A stretch of 64,000 bases of DNA from Streptococcus suis (GTDB lineage: Bacteria; Bacillota; Bacilli; Lactobacillales; Streptococcaceae), in assembly GCF_024509525.1 (NCBI RefSeq), contig NZ_JAMWEM010000012.1:1-64000 (forward strand), read 5' to 3'. Position numbers and translations under genes: made by a program. The notes below the pieces were generated by a model. The model was not told the origin of the DNA, did not search any database, and saw only the letters and a list, made by a program, of their open reading frames with translations. Of the stretch, positions 44,178 to 52,593 are shown in pieces (positions within the stretch are counted from its first letter, which is position 1; each line of letters starts with the position of its first letter).

Positions 44178-44220
44178 AAAACTAATTTAATGAATGATAA
44201 AAGGATAGGAGGACTAAATA

Positions 44221-47040
44221 ATGGCAAATGAACTACAGCCGCTTTCTTTACTTTTTCAAAACAGACTTTTCAGAATTCCGGATTATCAGAGAGGCTATGC
44301 TTGGCAGCAGTCACAGCTTACTGATTTTTGGGATGATTTAGTAAATCTTCAAGAAGGAAGATATCACTATACAGGTTTATTGTCTCTTAAGAATCTGAAA
44401 TCTTCTGAAACAACATCGTGGGGTAGTGATCTTTGGATGGAATCAAAAGGATTCAAGCCCTGTCATATTGTTGATGGACAGCAGAGACTGACAACTTTTG
44501 TTATTCTTTTAAATGAAATCGTGGAGTATTCCAGAATATTAAAAGCGAATGGAGGTTTATCCGACCGGGATATTGTGCTGGGATATGAAACGTTGGAAGA
44601 TGTAGTTGCCAAATATATTTGTCAACATAGACCGCCGAATAAGCAGATAACTACATACCTGTTCGGTTATGAGGTGGACAACCCTAGTTCTGACTATTTA
44701 CAGTACAAAATTTTTAATGAGCCTTATTCCGGGACCGTTAATGAAACGTACTACACAAGAAATCTGAAGTTTGCCAAGAACTTCTTTAGAGAGAATCTGA
44801 CCGCCCTCTATGAGAGCGAAGGCATGGATGGAATCAATGAATTATACCTCAAACTGACGCAGAGGCTAATGTTTAACATTCATGAAATCGATGATGATTA
44901 CGATGTGTTTGTAGCATTTGAAACCATGAATAACCGTGGTAAGAAACTCACAAACCTGGAATTATTGAAGAACCGACTAATTTACCTGACAACTCTTTAT
45001 CCGGAAAGTAAGTTCGATAAGATGGATAAAGAGAATCTGCGTAAACAGATTAATGATACCTGGAAGGAAGTGTACTTCCAGCTTGGCAGAAATGAGAAGA
45101 CTCCGCTCTCGGATGATGATTTTTTGAGGGCACATTGGATTGTGTATTTCGCTTACTCCAGAAGAAAAGGTGATGACTATATTCATTTCCTTTTGAGCAA
45201 GTTCTCTGCCAAGAATATTTTTGAAAAGAAAACGGTGGCTGTTGTCGATGACTCCTTGACGGTTGTTAGTGATACGGACTATGATTCGGATACTGACATT
45301 GAAGATGAATCTGGTGAAGTAGAAACTGTTGAGGTTTCCAAACTTGAACATGGAGAAATCCTTGACTATGCAAACAGTCTGAAAAATATGGCAAAGTACT
45401 GGTATGATACTTTCTTTCCATTCCAGAGTGAGAACCTTTCCGATGATGAAAAGGTATGGGTGGATCGTTTGAACCGCATCGGCATTGGACATTTCAGACC
45501 ATTGCTTATGGCTGTTATCAGCCGAAGAGACTTGAAGCCGGAAAAGAGGATTGAACTGTATACAGCCGTTGAGAGATTTATCTTTATTTGTTTCCGTCTT
45601 GGATATTTTAATGCCACATTCAGAAGCAGTGAGTATTATCGTGCATCACGCAGCATTTACCTCAAGGAAATGGACATTGATGATTTAATCAATGATATCA
45701 ATGAAACTACGGATGCCAATATCGAATATGCACTTCCGAACTTTATAACCAAGATAGAAAAGTACTTCGATAACAAGGGCGGTTTCTATTACTGGAATTC
45801 TATCAAGTACTTCTTATATGAGTATGAGTACCAGCTTGCAAAGAAAAACAACCTGGATAAGGTGAGTTGGGAGATGTTTACAAAGACTGAAAAGGACAAA
45901 GTTTCTATTGAGCATATTCTTCCGCAGACTCCGTCAAGGTTCTATTGGCGTAATCAATTTAGACAGTTTAGCGGCGAGGAAATCGAATTATTGTCCTGCA
46001 CTCTTGGAAACCTACTTCCTCTTTCACAGAGTATCAATTCAGCATTGCAGAATGATAGTTTTGAGGATAAGAAAACATCCAAGAACGGTGGCCGAAGAGG
46101 TTATCAGAATGGATCGCATTCTGAAATTGAGGTTGCCAAGGAATCTGACTGGACAGCAGACCGGATTTATCAGAGAAGCAAGAAACTTCTGGAGTTCATG
46201 GAAAACAGATGGAAGTTTAGTTTTACTTCAGAACAGATGAATAAACTCATCTATGTTACATGGGTAAATGATGGCAGGGCTGTCCCAGCCCCGCTATCAG
46301 AAGAATCGGAAAAACCTGCTGATTCATCAAGCAAAGGAAAACAACCTTCTAAGCCCGTAGGCGATTTAGGGGAGCTTCAACTTAAATTTTGGTCAAGCTT
46401 TGTAGAATACTGTAAGGAAGAAGGCAGAGATACTGACATTGCTCTTCGTAAACCATTGGCACAGAATTGGTATGATATTCCTGTGAATGGTTCTGATTAC
46501 CATCTTTCTTATACCGTTACACGCAGTAAGTATTTATCCTTACTGATTTATGTTTATAATAAAGAAGCGTTTGAAAGACTCGAAAGTAAGAAGAACAAGA
46601 TTGAAGAAATCTTTGGAAACAAGCTTGACTGGTATTCCAGCCGTGAAGGTAGTGAGGCAAAACGCATCATCTATAAGCGTGAAGCCGATGTGTTCAATCC
46701 ATCAAAGCAGGAAGAATACTTTGCCTGGATGATTGATAAATGTGATGAACTTAGTAATGCACTTGTGCAGGTCGGTGAAATGGACGAAGAACCGAAGGAA
46801 AAAGATAAGTTTTCAAAGTTGAATCAGTATCTTGAAAACTGTGGGAAAACCGAACTGACATTGACCTTTACTGATATTGAAGCCATTATTGGTTGCAACC
46901 TTTGTAAGTCAGCATACAACTATTCTGCATACTGGACTCCATCACCAACCCATACAATGCCGAATGCCATCCTAGCAGCAGGATTTAAAGTGGTATCGGT
47001 TGATTTGCATTCTAATACATTGTTATTGCGTAAACAATAG
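44221..47040 (+). CDS. DUF262/DUF1524 (GmrSD-like) defence protein with extra C-terminal domains
   Basis: This is a 939-aa protein. Residues 1-330 are DUF262, with FRIPDYQRGYAW and nucleotide-binding DGQQRL (85-90). Residues about 500-640 are a DUF1524 HNH nuclease with IEHILPQ (563-569) and TLGNLLPLSQSIN. From about 718 to 850 is a DUF4268-like domain (LKFWSSFVEYCKEEG, NKLDWYSSREGSEAKR). Residues 864-939 resemble DUF7662 (LTLTFTDIEAIIGCNLCKSA). GmrSD proteins cut modified phage DNA using nucleotide hydrolysis. The longer fusion is unusual. Codon use (CCG, CGC, GCC mixed with AT-rich codons) differs from the phage genes, suggesting capture from a Lachnospiraceae-like source. It has its own promoter and strong RBS (AGGAGG). 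Confidence 0.82.
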   Translation: MANELQPLSLLFQNRLFRIPDYQRGYAWQQSQLTDFWDDLVNLQEGRYHYTGLLSLKNLKSSETTSWGSDLWMESKGFKPCHIVDGQQRLTTFVILLNEIVEYSRILKANGGLSDRDIVLGYETLEDVVAKYICQHRPPNKQITTYLFGYEVDNPSSDYLQYKIFNEPYSGTVNETYYTRNLKFAKNFFRENLTALYESEGMDGINELYLKLTQRLMFNIHEIDDDYDVFVAFETMNNRGKKLTNLELLKNRLIYLTTLYPESKFDKMDKENLRKQINDTWKEVYFQLGRNEKTPLSDDDFLRAHWIVYFAYSRRKGDDYIHFLLSKFSAKNIFEKKTVAVVDDSLTVVSDTDYDSDTDIEDESGEVETVEVSKLEHGEILDYANSLKNMAKYWYDTFFPFQSENLSDDEKVWVDRLNRIGIGHFRPLLMAVISRRDLKPEKRIELYTAVERFIFICFRLGYFNATFRSSEYYRASRSIYLKEMDIDDLINDINETTDANIEYALPNFITKIEKYFDNKGGFYYWNSIKYFLYEYEYQLAKKNNLDKVSWEMFTKTEKDKVSIEHILPQTPSRFYWRNQFRQFSGEEIELLSCTLGNLLPLSQSINSALQNDSFEDKKTSKNGGRRGYQNGSHSEIEVAKESDWTADRIYQRSKKLLEFMENRWKFSFTSEQMNKLIYVTWVNDGRAVPAPLSEESEKPADSSSKGKQPSKPVGDLGELQLKFWSSFVEYCKEEGRDTDIALRKPLAQNWYDIPVNGSDYHLSYTVTRSKYLSLLIYVYNKEAFERLESKKNKIEEIFGNKLDWYSSREGSEAKRIIYKREADVFNPSKQEEYFAWMIDKCDELSNALVQVGEMDEEPKEKDKFSKLNQYLENCGKTELTLTFTDIEAIIGCNLCKSAYNYSAYWTPSPTHTMPNAILAAGFKVVSVDLHSNTLLLRKQ

Positions 47041-47079
47041 CAATTTTCGAAAGTTGTCTAATTTATAGGAGGTGTTGAT

Positions 47080-47589
47080 ATGAGAGTCTTGGATTTAGAT
47101 ATGGATTATTTTATGACTGAAATAGCAAGTACTCCATTTTCTTGTGAAGTAAGACTTGATGAAGAGTACTATGGGGATTCAGTATGGACTGAAGAGGAAG
47201 TTCGACAATTTTTAGAACAAAATTTAGGATTATCAAAAAATCACAAAATTCCAGGAAGAATGGTGACCGGTCATAATTAGGCACTGATATTTTGGAAAGA
47301 ACTTATTAATAGTAAAATGCTTTCAGATCCTTTTGACGTTGTTCATATTGATTCTCATGCTGATTTAGTTTTGGGTGGCGCATCATGGAGTTTTTTGCAA
47401 AGTGAGTTTCTTACACATCCGATTGATTCAAGAAGAAAAATTAGCGAGTATGAGTTTTACAATAAAATAAAAGTAATTGGTATAGGTGATTATTTACTTT
47501 GGGCAGTTGCCTATAGAATGGTTTCAGGCTTTCAAAATGACAGATGTTTTATAGCTCATGGTCTGATGGCTAGTGTACATCCAGTTTAG
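47080..47589 (+). pseudogene. UPF0489 family gene, nonsense mutated and 3'-truncated
   Basis: The reading frame MRVLDLDMDYFMTE, then VRQFLEQNLGLSKNHKIPGR, runs to VTGHN and a TAG at 47278-47280. It then continues in the same frame as ALIFWKELINSKMLSDPFDV and VVHIDSHADLVLGG. In UPF0489 proteins a glutamate codon is expected at the TAG (HxEAL), so G to T at one base explains it. The gene also ends early at 47589, close to the attachment junction. HIDSHAD is the likely metal-binding motif of this arginase-like family. It is non-functional as read. Confidence 0.75.
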
Positions 47590-47735
47590 TTATTATGGAA
47601 AAATGGCGAGCGTAATACAAGTATTTTGTTCCATAATATCATCTTAACAACTTGTAATTTCAATTCGTTCCATAATATAGGTAATCCCTATCAGCACACG
47701 TCGAGTGTGTTGCTCTGCTCGTAAAAGCCTAGAAA
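47590..47735. other. Right attachment junction (attR-like) at rum
   Basis: The junction holds two direct copies of GTTCCATAATAT (47628-47639, 47667-47678) and an inverted partial copy TTATTATGGAA (47590-47600). These could be serine-recombinase binding arms. They abut the sequence from GCACACGTCGAGTGTGTTGC (47694 on), which restores the end of rum. Phage-type DNA stops here and chromosomal T7SS DNA begins. The core is probably within 47697-47732. The matching left junction is not in the window. Confidence 0.7.
47694..47732 (+). pseudogene. rum: 3' remnant of rum (23S rRNA uracil methyltransferase)
   Basis: In frame: A-H-V-E-C-V-A-L-L-V-K-A-stop. HVECVALL is the conserved C-terminal motif of RumA/RlmD-type methyltransferases (the glutamate after HV is the general base region). 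Only 12 codons remain, followed by the gene's terminator, because the prophage separated the 3' end. The copy at the left junction should carry an equivalent end that keeps the gene functional. Confidence 0.75.
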
Positions 47736-47761
47736 CCTTGGAACGAAAGGGATAGTGAAAT

Positions 47762-47785
47762 GCCTTGAAACCAAGGCTTTTTTCT
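47762..47785 (+). terminator. Terminator of rum
   Basis: GCCTTG (47762-47767) and CAAGGC (47772-47777) pair around AAAC, followed by TTTTTT. It is 30 bp after the rum stop, so the host gene keeps its own end. Confidence 0.8.
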
Positions 47786-48165
47786 TTTTGGTGGGGAAGT
47801 ATCAGATTGAGAAAATTTTTGAAATGAGTAGAAGTGATAGCTAGAGATTATCAGTTTCTATTTCCATTTACCTTGTGGGTATGTGTTTGTTTCCATTGAC
47901 AAGGAGTTTTTGGGAATAGAAACGTACCCACCTCTAATATCGCCTGAATGGTCGATTGAAATCGGAATAAGGTAATTGATACAATTATAAGTATTAACCC
48001 CTTGAAATAACTTGATGTCAAGGGGGATGATTATGGTTCAGTTTTCCTTATAGTGAGTGTCCTTACTTAGTGGGGTGTGTGATGGTATTTGCATACCCTT
48101 TGATAAATCGTTAAAAAGTAGTATAAAAAGGTGTTAAATCTTTTGTGAATTTGGTACAAAAATAC
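47786..48165. other. Intergenic region with competing RNA structures upstream of esxA
   Basis: No ORF is supported. GTTTCTATTTCC (47854-47865) pairs with GGGAATAGAAAC (47912-47923), enclosing CCTTGT (47871-47876) with ACAAGG (47899-47904). GTGGGTA (47875-47881) inside the loop matches TACCCAC (47925-47931) outside it, which requires a pseudoknot or an alternative fold. A further hairpin, CCCCTTGA/TCAAGGGG, lies at 47998-48025. These could be an untranslated regulator of the T7SS genes, but no known RNA family is recognised. Confidence 0.45.
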
Positions 48166-48194
48166 TTGTAATAAGTTTCGTCTCATGATAGAAT
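48166..48194 (+). promoter_or_regulatory. Promoter of esxA
   Basis: TTGTAA (48166-48171), 17-bp spacer, TAGAAT (48189-48194). The start codon is 31 bp downstream and preceded by AAAGGAGATC. It is a plausible sigma-A promoter for esxA and the T7SS genes. Confidence 0.7.
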
Positions 48195-48225
48195 AAACTT
48201 ATCAAATACAAAGGAGATCAACCTT

Positions 48226-48522
48226 ATGTCAGGACAAATCCGTGTATCCCCGGAAACGCTTCAAAGTCGTGCTCGAGAGTATGGAAAAGCCTCAAATGAT
48301 ATCACAACAATTTTGAATAACTTGCAACGTCTTCAAGACACGCTTCGTAGCGAATGGGAAGGTGCTGCATTCCAAGGCTTTGACAACCAATTTAATGAAT
48401 TGAAGCCAAAAGTTCAGAACTTTGCAGAGTTGATGCAACAAATCAATACTCAGCTTGATAAAACTGCTCAAGCCATGCAACAAAACGACCAAGATTTGTC
48501 TCGTAACTTTGGTCTTAATTAA
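48226..48522 (+). CDS. esxA: WXG100 protein EsxA
   Basis: The 98-aa helical hairpin has the W-x-G motif in SEWEGAAFQGF (about residues 43-53) and a C-terminal YxxxD/E-like signal region (MQQNDQDLSRNF). It is the small secreted substrate of the type VII secretion system and is usually the most abundant T7SS product. It stands first in the locus, with its own promoter and a terminator after it. Confidence 0.95.
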   Translation: MSGQIRVSPETLQSRAREYGKASNDITTILNNLQRLQDTLRSEWEGAAFQGFDNQFNELKPKVQNFAELMQQINTQLDKTAQAMQQNDQDLSRNFGLN

Positions 48523-48543
48523 GAAAAGACAAACACACGTGTT

Positions 48544-48571
48544 GGGTTGGGGAGGCTTCCTCAGCCCTTTT
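48544..48571 (+). terminator. Terminator after esxA
   Basis: GGGTTGGGGA (48544-48553) pairs with TCCTCAGCCC (48558-48567) with a GGCT loop and a short TTTT tract. It allows high esxA expression with partial read-through into esaA. Confidence 0.7.
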
Positions 48572-48600
48572 GTTATGTTATCCCCAAGGAGTAATGTGGT

Positions 48601-51600
48601 ATGACCAGAAAAAATTTAATACTGATAGGCTTATTACTATCAATAGTCTCCATCGTTTCCTACTGGGGAATTATTAAGCCTAGTACCCTTTCAACGGAGT
48701 CATCAGAGCAGGTTGTGTCTAGAAATAACTCTCTTAAAATAGCGGTCGTTAATGAAGACGCTGGTATGATTTACAATGGCCAGCAACTTAATATTGGGGA
48801 ATTATTAACAACCTCTTTTGCGACAAAGGGAGGCTATTCTGTTGAGGTTGTTAGTCGTTCTATCGCAGAGAGGGGGCTTGAAAATAGTGTTTACCAAATG
48901 ATGGTCGTTTTACCAAGTAAATTTTCTCAAGATTCACTCGCTTTGGAAAGTTCTTCTCCAGCTCAAGCAGTATTTCAATATCAAATAAAGTCAGATAAAA
49001 ACCATTTGGTGAAACAAGCTGAACAGGCTGTTGTCGATTTAAAACGTCTGTTTAATCAAGATTTGATTCATATTTATTTCCTGAGTATTGTTGGTAATCT
49101 CCAGACTGCTCAAGGTCAAGTTGGTGATGTTGTTAGTGCTGACGGTAGAGTATTAAATAGTTTTGATAATAATCTAATCAGCCCCCTGACCATGTATTCC
49201 AGACAATTTACAGGAGTTTCTTCCTCTCCGACGGAATTGTTGTCCGCTTATACTAGTTTTCAAAAAAGTCTGCTCGAGTCCAATGATGCCTTTACATCAA
49301 TTGTGGATGTTAATAAGGTTTATACAGCCGAAATTGAACATATAAAATCTCTGCAAGAACAATGGCAAGAGTCAATTCTTAATAGAGAAGACAGCCTCAA
49401 AGCATATGATGATGAATTTTCGAAGCTAAGTGTTGAGGAACAGTTGAATCAATTGTCTGTTTTAAATGAACAGATGACATCAGCACATAGCAATCCTGAA
49501 ATTTTAGCTGATACACAGGCTAAAGCAAATCAACTTAAACAAGATGTTGAAGCCTTTACAGCTAAGCTTAGAGAACTAAATGGGAACATTGACACTGCTC
49601 TATCAGACTATGATGCTAAAATTTTAGCGGCTGTTAAGGAGTCGCTAGAAAATAGTTCTTCTTTTGATATTCAGGATCAAGCAGCTACTTTAGGTAATTA
49701 CTTAAAATCAATTGAATCCTTATTGACGGCATCTTTTGAGCAGGAGTTTAACCGTTTCTCTGGCTATAGCGATCAAGCAATTGAAGCCATGAATCTTTCT
49801 GAAGAGGATAAACAGTATTTGAAAGCACTTAATGCATTTGCATTGTCTTATGCACAAACCTATGACCTTGCTTCTCCGCAGTTGGAATCCATTAGTAACC
49901 AGGGAACATATTTTAATAATGCCAAAAATATTGTCAGACAAGAAGTTGCACAACCTCAGCAGTTAACACTTCCTTCCATTGAGGGTGAAGTTTCTGAAAT
50001 CCTAATGAAAGTACCAGAAGGTTATGCGCTAAATGTTTCTGGTATCTCCGTTACTCACCTTGGGGGAGGAAAATATAGCTTAGCTATTGGATCTCCGCTT
50101 AAGGAAAGTATTGATATAACGTTTTCACTCATTCCGAATGACGATACTGTTATCAATCTATTTAGTCCTTTAGTTGTGGAATTAATGGTCGCGACAAAGG
50201 AAAATTTTGAGTATGATAAGGTAGTGAGCTCGCCAGCCACTCTGCCACCAACAACCGATGGACGATTGGATACGTTTGTACCAGTTGAGAACTCAAATAC
50301 AGATTCTGGAACTGCAACACCAGATAGTAGTCATGTCACCAGTGGTTGGGTTCAAGAAGAGACAATCAGTCGTGAAAATATCGATCGCGTTAATAAAGTC
50401 TTTCATCGAACTTATCATGCGTCCTCTGTTTTTTACCCATATGGTGAGTATGCTCGTACAAACCATCTTGAAAGAGCAGTGGTTGCTGATTTACGTTCTT
50501 ATTATGAACTGGCAGGTCTTATTAAAGCATTCTATGGTGAACAATTTAGAGATGGCTCTGGAACATTAGAGCCAAGTCCAAGTTCTCTGTTTGGGCGTAT
50601 TAAACAGAAATACGATAATAAAAAAGAACTTGAGAATATTGTGGTTAAGTTAATTCAAGATACAACTGTTACTGAATTAAAAAATGCTTTAAAAACACCC
50701 GAAGAAACGATTGTTGAATTTGATGCCCTCATTCCAAAATCAGAAGAATTGTCAACTTATATCGACGAATTGCGGTCAAATACAACCAAACTCCTAGAGG
50801 GACTAGCTACAACAGTTGAACAAACTCAGTCAGTTAATGAGACCATTAAGAAAAAGCCAACGTTTGTGGAACAAGAAAAGCGTGACAATACGGACTTGGT
50901 TACAGTTTCCATGTCTATCAATAGTGACTTGGAGCGATTGAAAAATGCTAGTCAAACATTGATGGAAAATACGAAGGCTCATCAATTGGTTTCTGAGAGT
51001 ATTCAGGGGCGGGTTGATCGTCTAGCAACAGATGTCAAGGGTCTAGAAACAGAAGGCAATAACCTATCTGGTCGAGTTGATAAACTTTATGGGGTGATGA
51101 CCAAAGAGTATGGCGATAATGCAGAGTTTTTGAAATCCTTCTCAACTGTTTTGAGCAATACCAAAATTGGTAATAGCCAGAACAATGCTGTCTACGAGTA
51201 TTTATCTAATCCAGTTGACTCTTCAAAAATCGAATCTTTAGTGGGCTCAGTGACTAAACAAGCTGATACTCGGCAAGATGAGCGGTCAGGATTTCTGTTG
51301 ATTCTGATGAGTTACCTTGTCGGTCTTGCAGCGTCCTATATTTTGCAACATAGTGATCGCTCTAAATGGCCTAAAATTGTTGATGTGGTGGCTCGTCGCC
51401 ATTGGACCAACAGCCTCTACCCCTTTATCTTTTTGACAGGAGTAACCTTCTTGGCAGCGATTATCATCGGCGGTTTTGCAGGCTATCGCTTAACCCTTTC
51501 AGGAAGTCAGATGTTCTTGCTGATGATGCTGTTGGCTGTTTTGACGCAGTTTTTTGCTCACGGCATTAGTCATCTTAATCAGTACTTGAAGAGCTATGGT

Positions 51601-51852
51601 TTCCTCATCAGCCTATTCCTAGTTATGATGTATTTAATTAGTGCGGGCCAGTTGCTTGACTATCATTATATCAGCCATAGCAGTTGGGTGTCCTTCTTGT
51701 CCCCGCTGACCTACTTAGAGGGAATGCTGACGGCATTTTTGAATAATAAAGAAGGGTGGACGGTAACCTTTATCCTAACGATCCTCCTAGCAGGAGCAGT
51801 TAGTGGGTTAACCATCTACCATTATCAGGAGCTTGACGAATCAGGAGTTTAA
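48601..51852 (+). CDS. esaA: T7SS membrane protein EsaA
   Basis: This 1083-aa protein has an N-terminal membrane helix (LILIGLLLSIVSIVSYWGII) and a long extracellular region (about 40-890) with coiled-coil stretches. Five or six membrane helices follow at the C-terminus (LLILMSYLVGLAASYIL, TFLAAIIIGGFAGYRL, FLVMMYLISAGQLL and others), the YhgE/Pip fold. EsaA spans the cell envelope and in some species acts as a phage receptor. The length is typical for streptococci. Confidence 0.93.
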   Translation: MTRKNLILIGLLLSIVSIVSYWGIIKPSTLSTESSEQVVSRNNSLKIAVVNEDAGMIYNGQQLNIGELLTTSFATKGGYSVEVVSRSIAERGLENSVYQMMVVLPSKFSQDSLALESSSPAQAVFQYQIKSDKNHLVKQAEQAVVDLKRLFNQDLIHIYFLSIVGNLQTAQGQVGDVVSADGRVLNSFDNNLISPLTMYSRQFTGVSSSPTELLSAYTSFQKSLLESNDAFTSIVDVNKVYTAEIEHIKSLQEQWQESILNREDSLKAYDDEFSKLSVEEQLNQLSVLNEQMTSAHSNPEILADTQAKANQLKQDVEAFTAKLRELNGNIDTALSDYDAKILAAVKESLENSSSFDIQDQAATLGNYLKSIESLLTASFEQEFNRFSGYSDQAIEAMNLSEEDKQYLKALNAFALSYAQTYDLASPQLESISNQGTYFNNAKNIVRQEVAQPQQLTLPSIEGEVSEILMKVPEGYALNVSGISVTHLGGGKYSLAIGSPLKESIDITFSLIPNDDTVINLFSPLVVELMVATKENFEYDKVVSSPATLPPTTDGRLDTFVPVENSNTDSGTATPDSSHVTSGWVQEETISRENIDRVNKVFHRTYHASSVFYPYGEYARTNHLERAVVADLRSYYELAGLIKAFYGEQFRDGSGTLEPSPSSLFGRIKQKYDNKKELENIVVKLIQDTTVTELKNALKTPEETIVEFDALIPKSEELSTYIDELRSNTTKLLEGLATTVEQTQSVNETIKKKPTFVEQEKRDNTDLVTVSMSINSDLERLKNASQTLMENTKAHQLVSESIQGRVDRLATDVKGLETEGNNLSGRVDKLYGVMTKEYGDNAEFLKSFSTVLSNTKIGNSQNNAVYEYLSNPVDSSKIESLVGSVTKQADTRQDERSGFLLILMSYLVGLAASYILQHSDRSKWPKIVDVVARRHWTNSLYPFIFLTGVTFLAAIIIGGFAGYRLTLSGSQMFLLMMLLAVLTQFFAHGISHLNQYLKSYGFLISLFLVMMYLISAGQLLDYHYISHSSWVSFLSPLTYLEGMLTAFLNNKEGWTVTFILTILLAGAVSGLTIYHYQELDESGV

Positions 51853-51853
51853 T

Positions 51854-52318
51854 ATGAAACGCCATTTCAGTCGTCTCTTTGTCCTGTGTTTTAGTGTTAT
51901 CGTTATGGAGCCATCACTTGTCTTTGCCAATGATGGCTCTCTCCAGATTAACACGGATATTAATCAGGGGAAAGAGACCAAAGAAGTTTATTACATTGAG
52001 CAAGAGGCAGCGCTCTCTAAGCTCTTTCAGACAGAGACCACAGCCACCATTAGTCAAAAGCAAGCAGTCGTCTCAGAGGAGGAAAAAAGCCTCAAAGAAG
52101 GTATTTTTCTTGAGGATTTGCCCTCAAATAATTGGTCAACGGATTATAGGGAATTGTTATTTAACCCTGAAACAGAGCTTGCAGTGTCAAGTGATTATGG
52201 TGTGCAGTTGACTGAGAGAAATCCAGGTATTTCCTGGCAGATGTTAGCTTTATTTGGTTTGGGCATTGTGGTTATGATCTGGTCGCTGTACCAAACCAGA
52301 CGACAGAAAGGAAACTAA
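51854..52318 (+). CDS. essA: T7SS membrane protein EssA
   Basis: ATG 51854 (MKRHFSRLFVLCFSVIVM) has CAGGAG upstream. An upstream in-frame TTG overlaps esaA and is rejected. The 154 aa have an N-terminal signal-like helix and a C-terminal helix (SWQMLALFGLGIVVMIWSLY). The extracytoplasmic middle is glutamate-rich. It is a core T7SS component and starts almost at the esaA stop. Confidence 0.88.
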   Translation: MKRHFSRLFVLCFSVIVMEPSLVFANDGSLQINTDINQGKETKEVYYIEQEAALSKLFQTETTATISQKQAVVSEEEKSLKEGIFLEDLPSNNWSTDYRELLFNPETELAVSSDYGVQLTERNPGISWQMLALFGLGIVVMIWSLYQTRRQKGN

Positions 52319-52322
52319 TCAA

Positions 52323-52565
52323 ATGTCATCTTATATCAATATCAGTCTGGACTTATCTCTTGTTGGTTGTCCTTTGCTGGATTTAAGAGTGCCGACAACG
52401 ATGACCCTACAGGAATTATTACAGACGGTATCGGAGTCCTATGGCCTGGGCTTGGTTTTTAACAACCCTCTGGCTCGCCAAGGAAAGAAGGGGCAAGTCT
52501 TGTCACGTTTTCAAGAGTTAACGGACTTAAGAGACGGCGACCTGCTTGTGATTGAAACATTATAG
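52323..52565 (+). CDS. esaB: Ubiquitin-like T7SS protein EsaB
   Basis: The 80-aa protein begins MSSYINISLDLSLVGCPLLD and has the YukD beta-grasp pattern (LRVPTTMTLQELLQTVSESY, LRDGDLLVIETL). It is a small cytoplasmic component of the secretion complex. It sits 4 nt after essA. Confidence 0.92.
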   Translation: MSSYINISLDLSLVGCPLLDLRVPTTMTLQELLQTVSESYGLGLVFNNPLARQGKKGQVLSRFQELTDLRDGDLLVIETL

Positions 52566-52593
52566 AATAAGAAGAAGAGGCGTGACAACAGTT

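Noticed and set aside
48069..48079. CTTACTTAGT upstream of esxA as a fifth composite element
   Set aside because: There is no CGG 19 bp before it and the palindrome is incomplete. It lies in chromosomal DNA outside the prophage.
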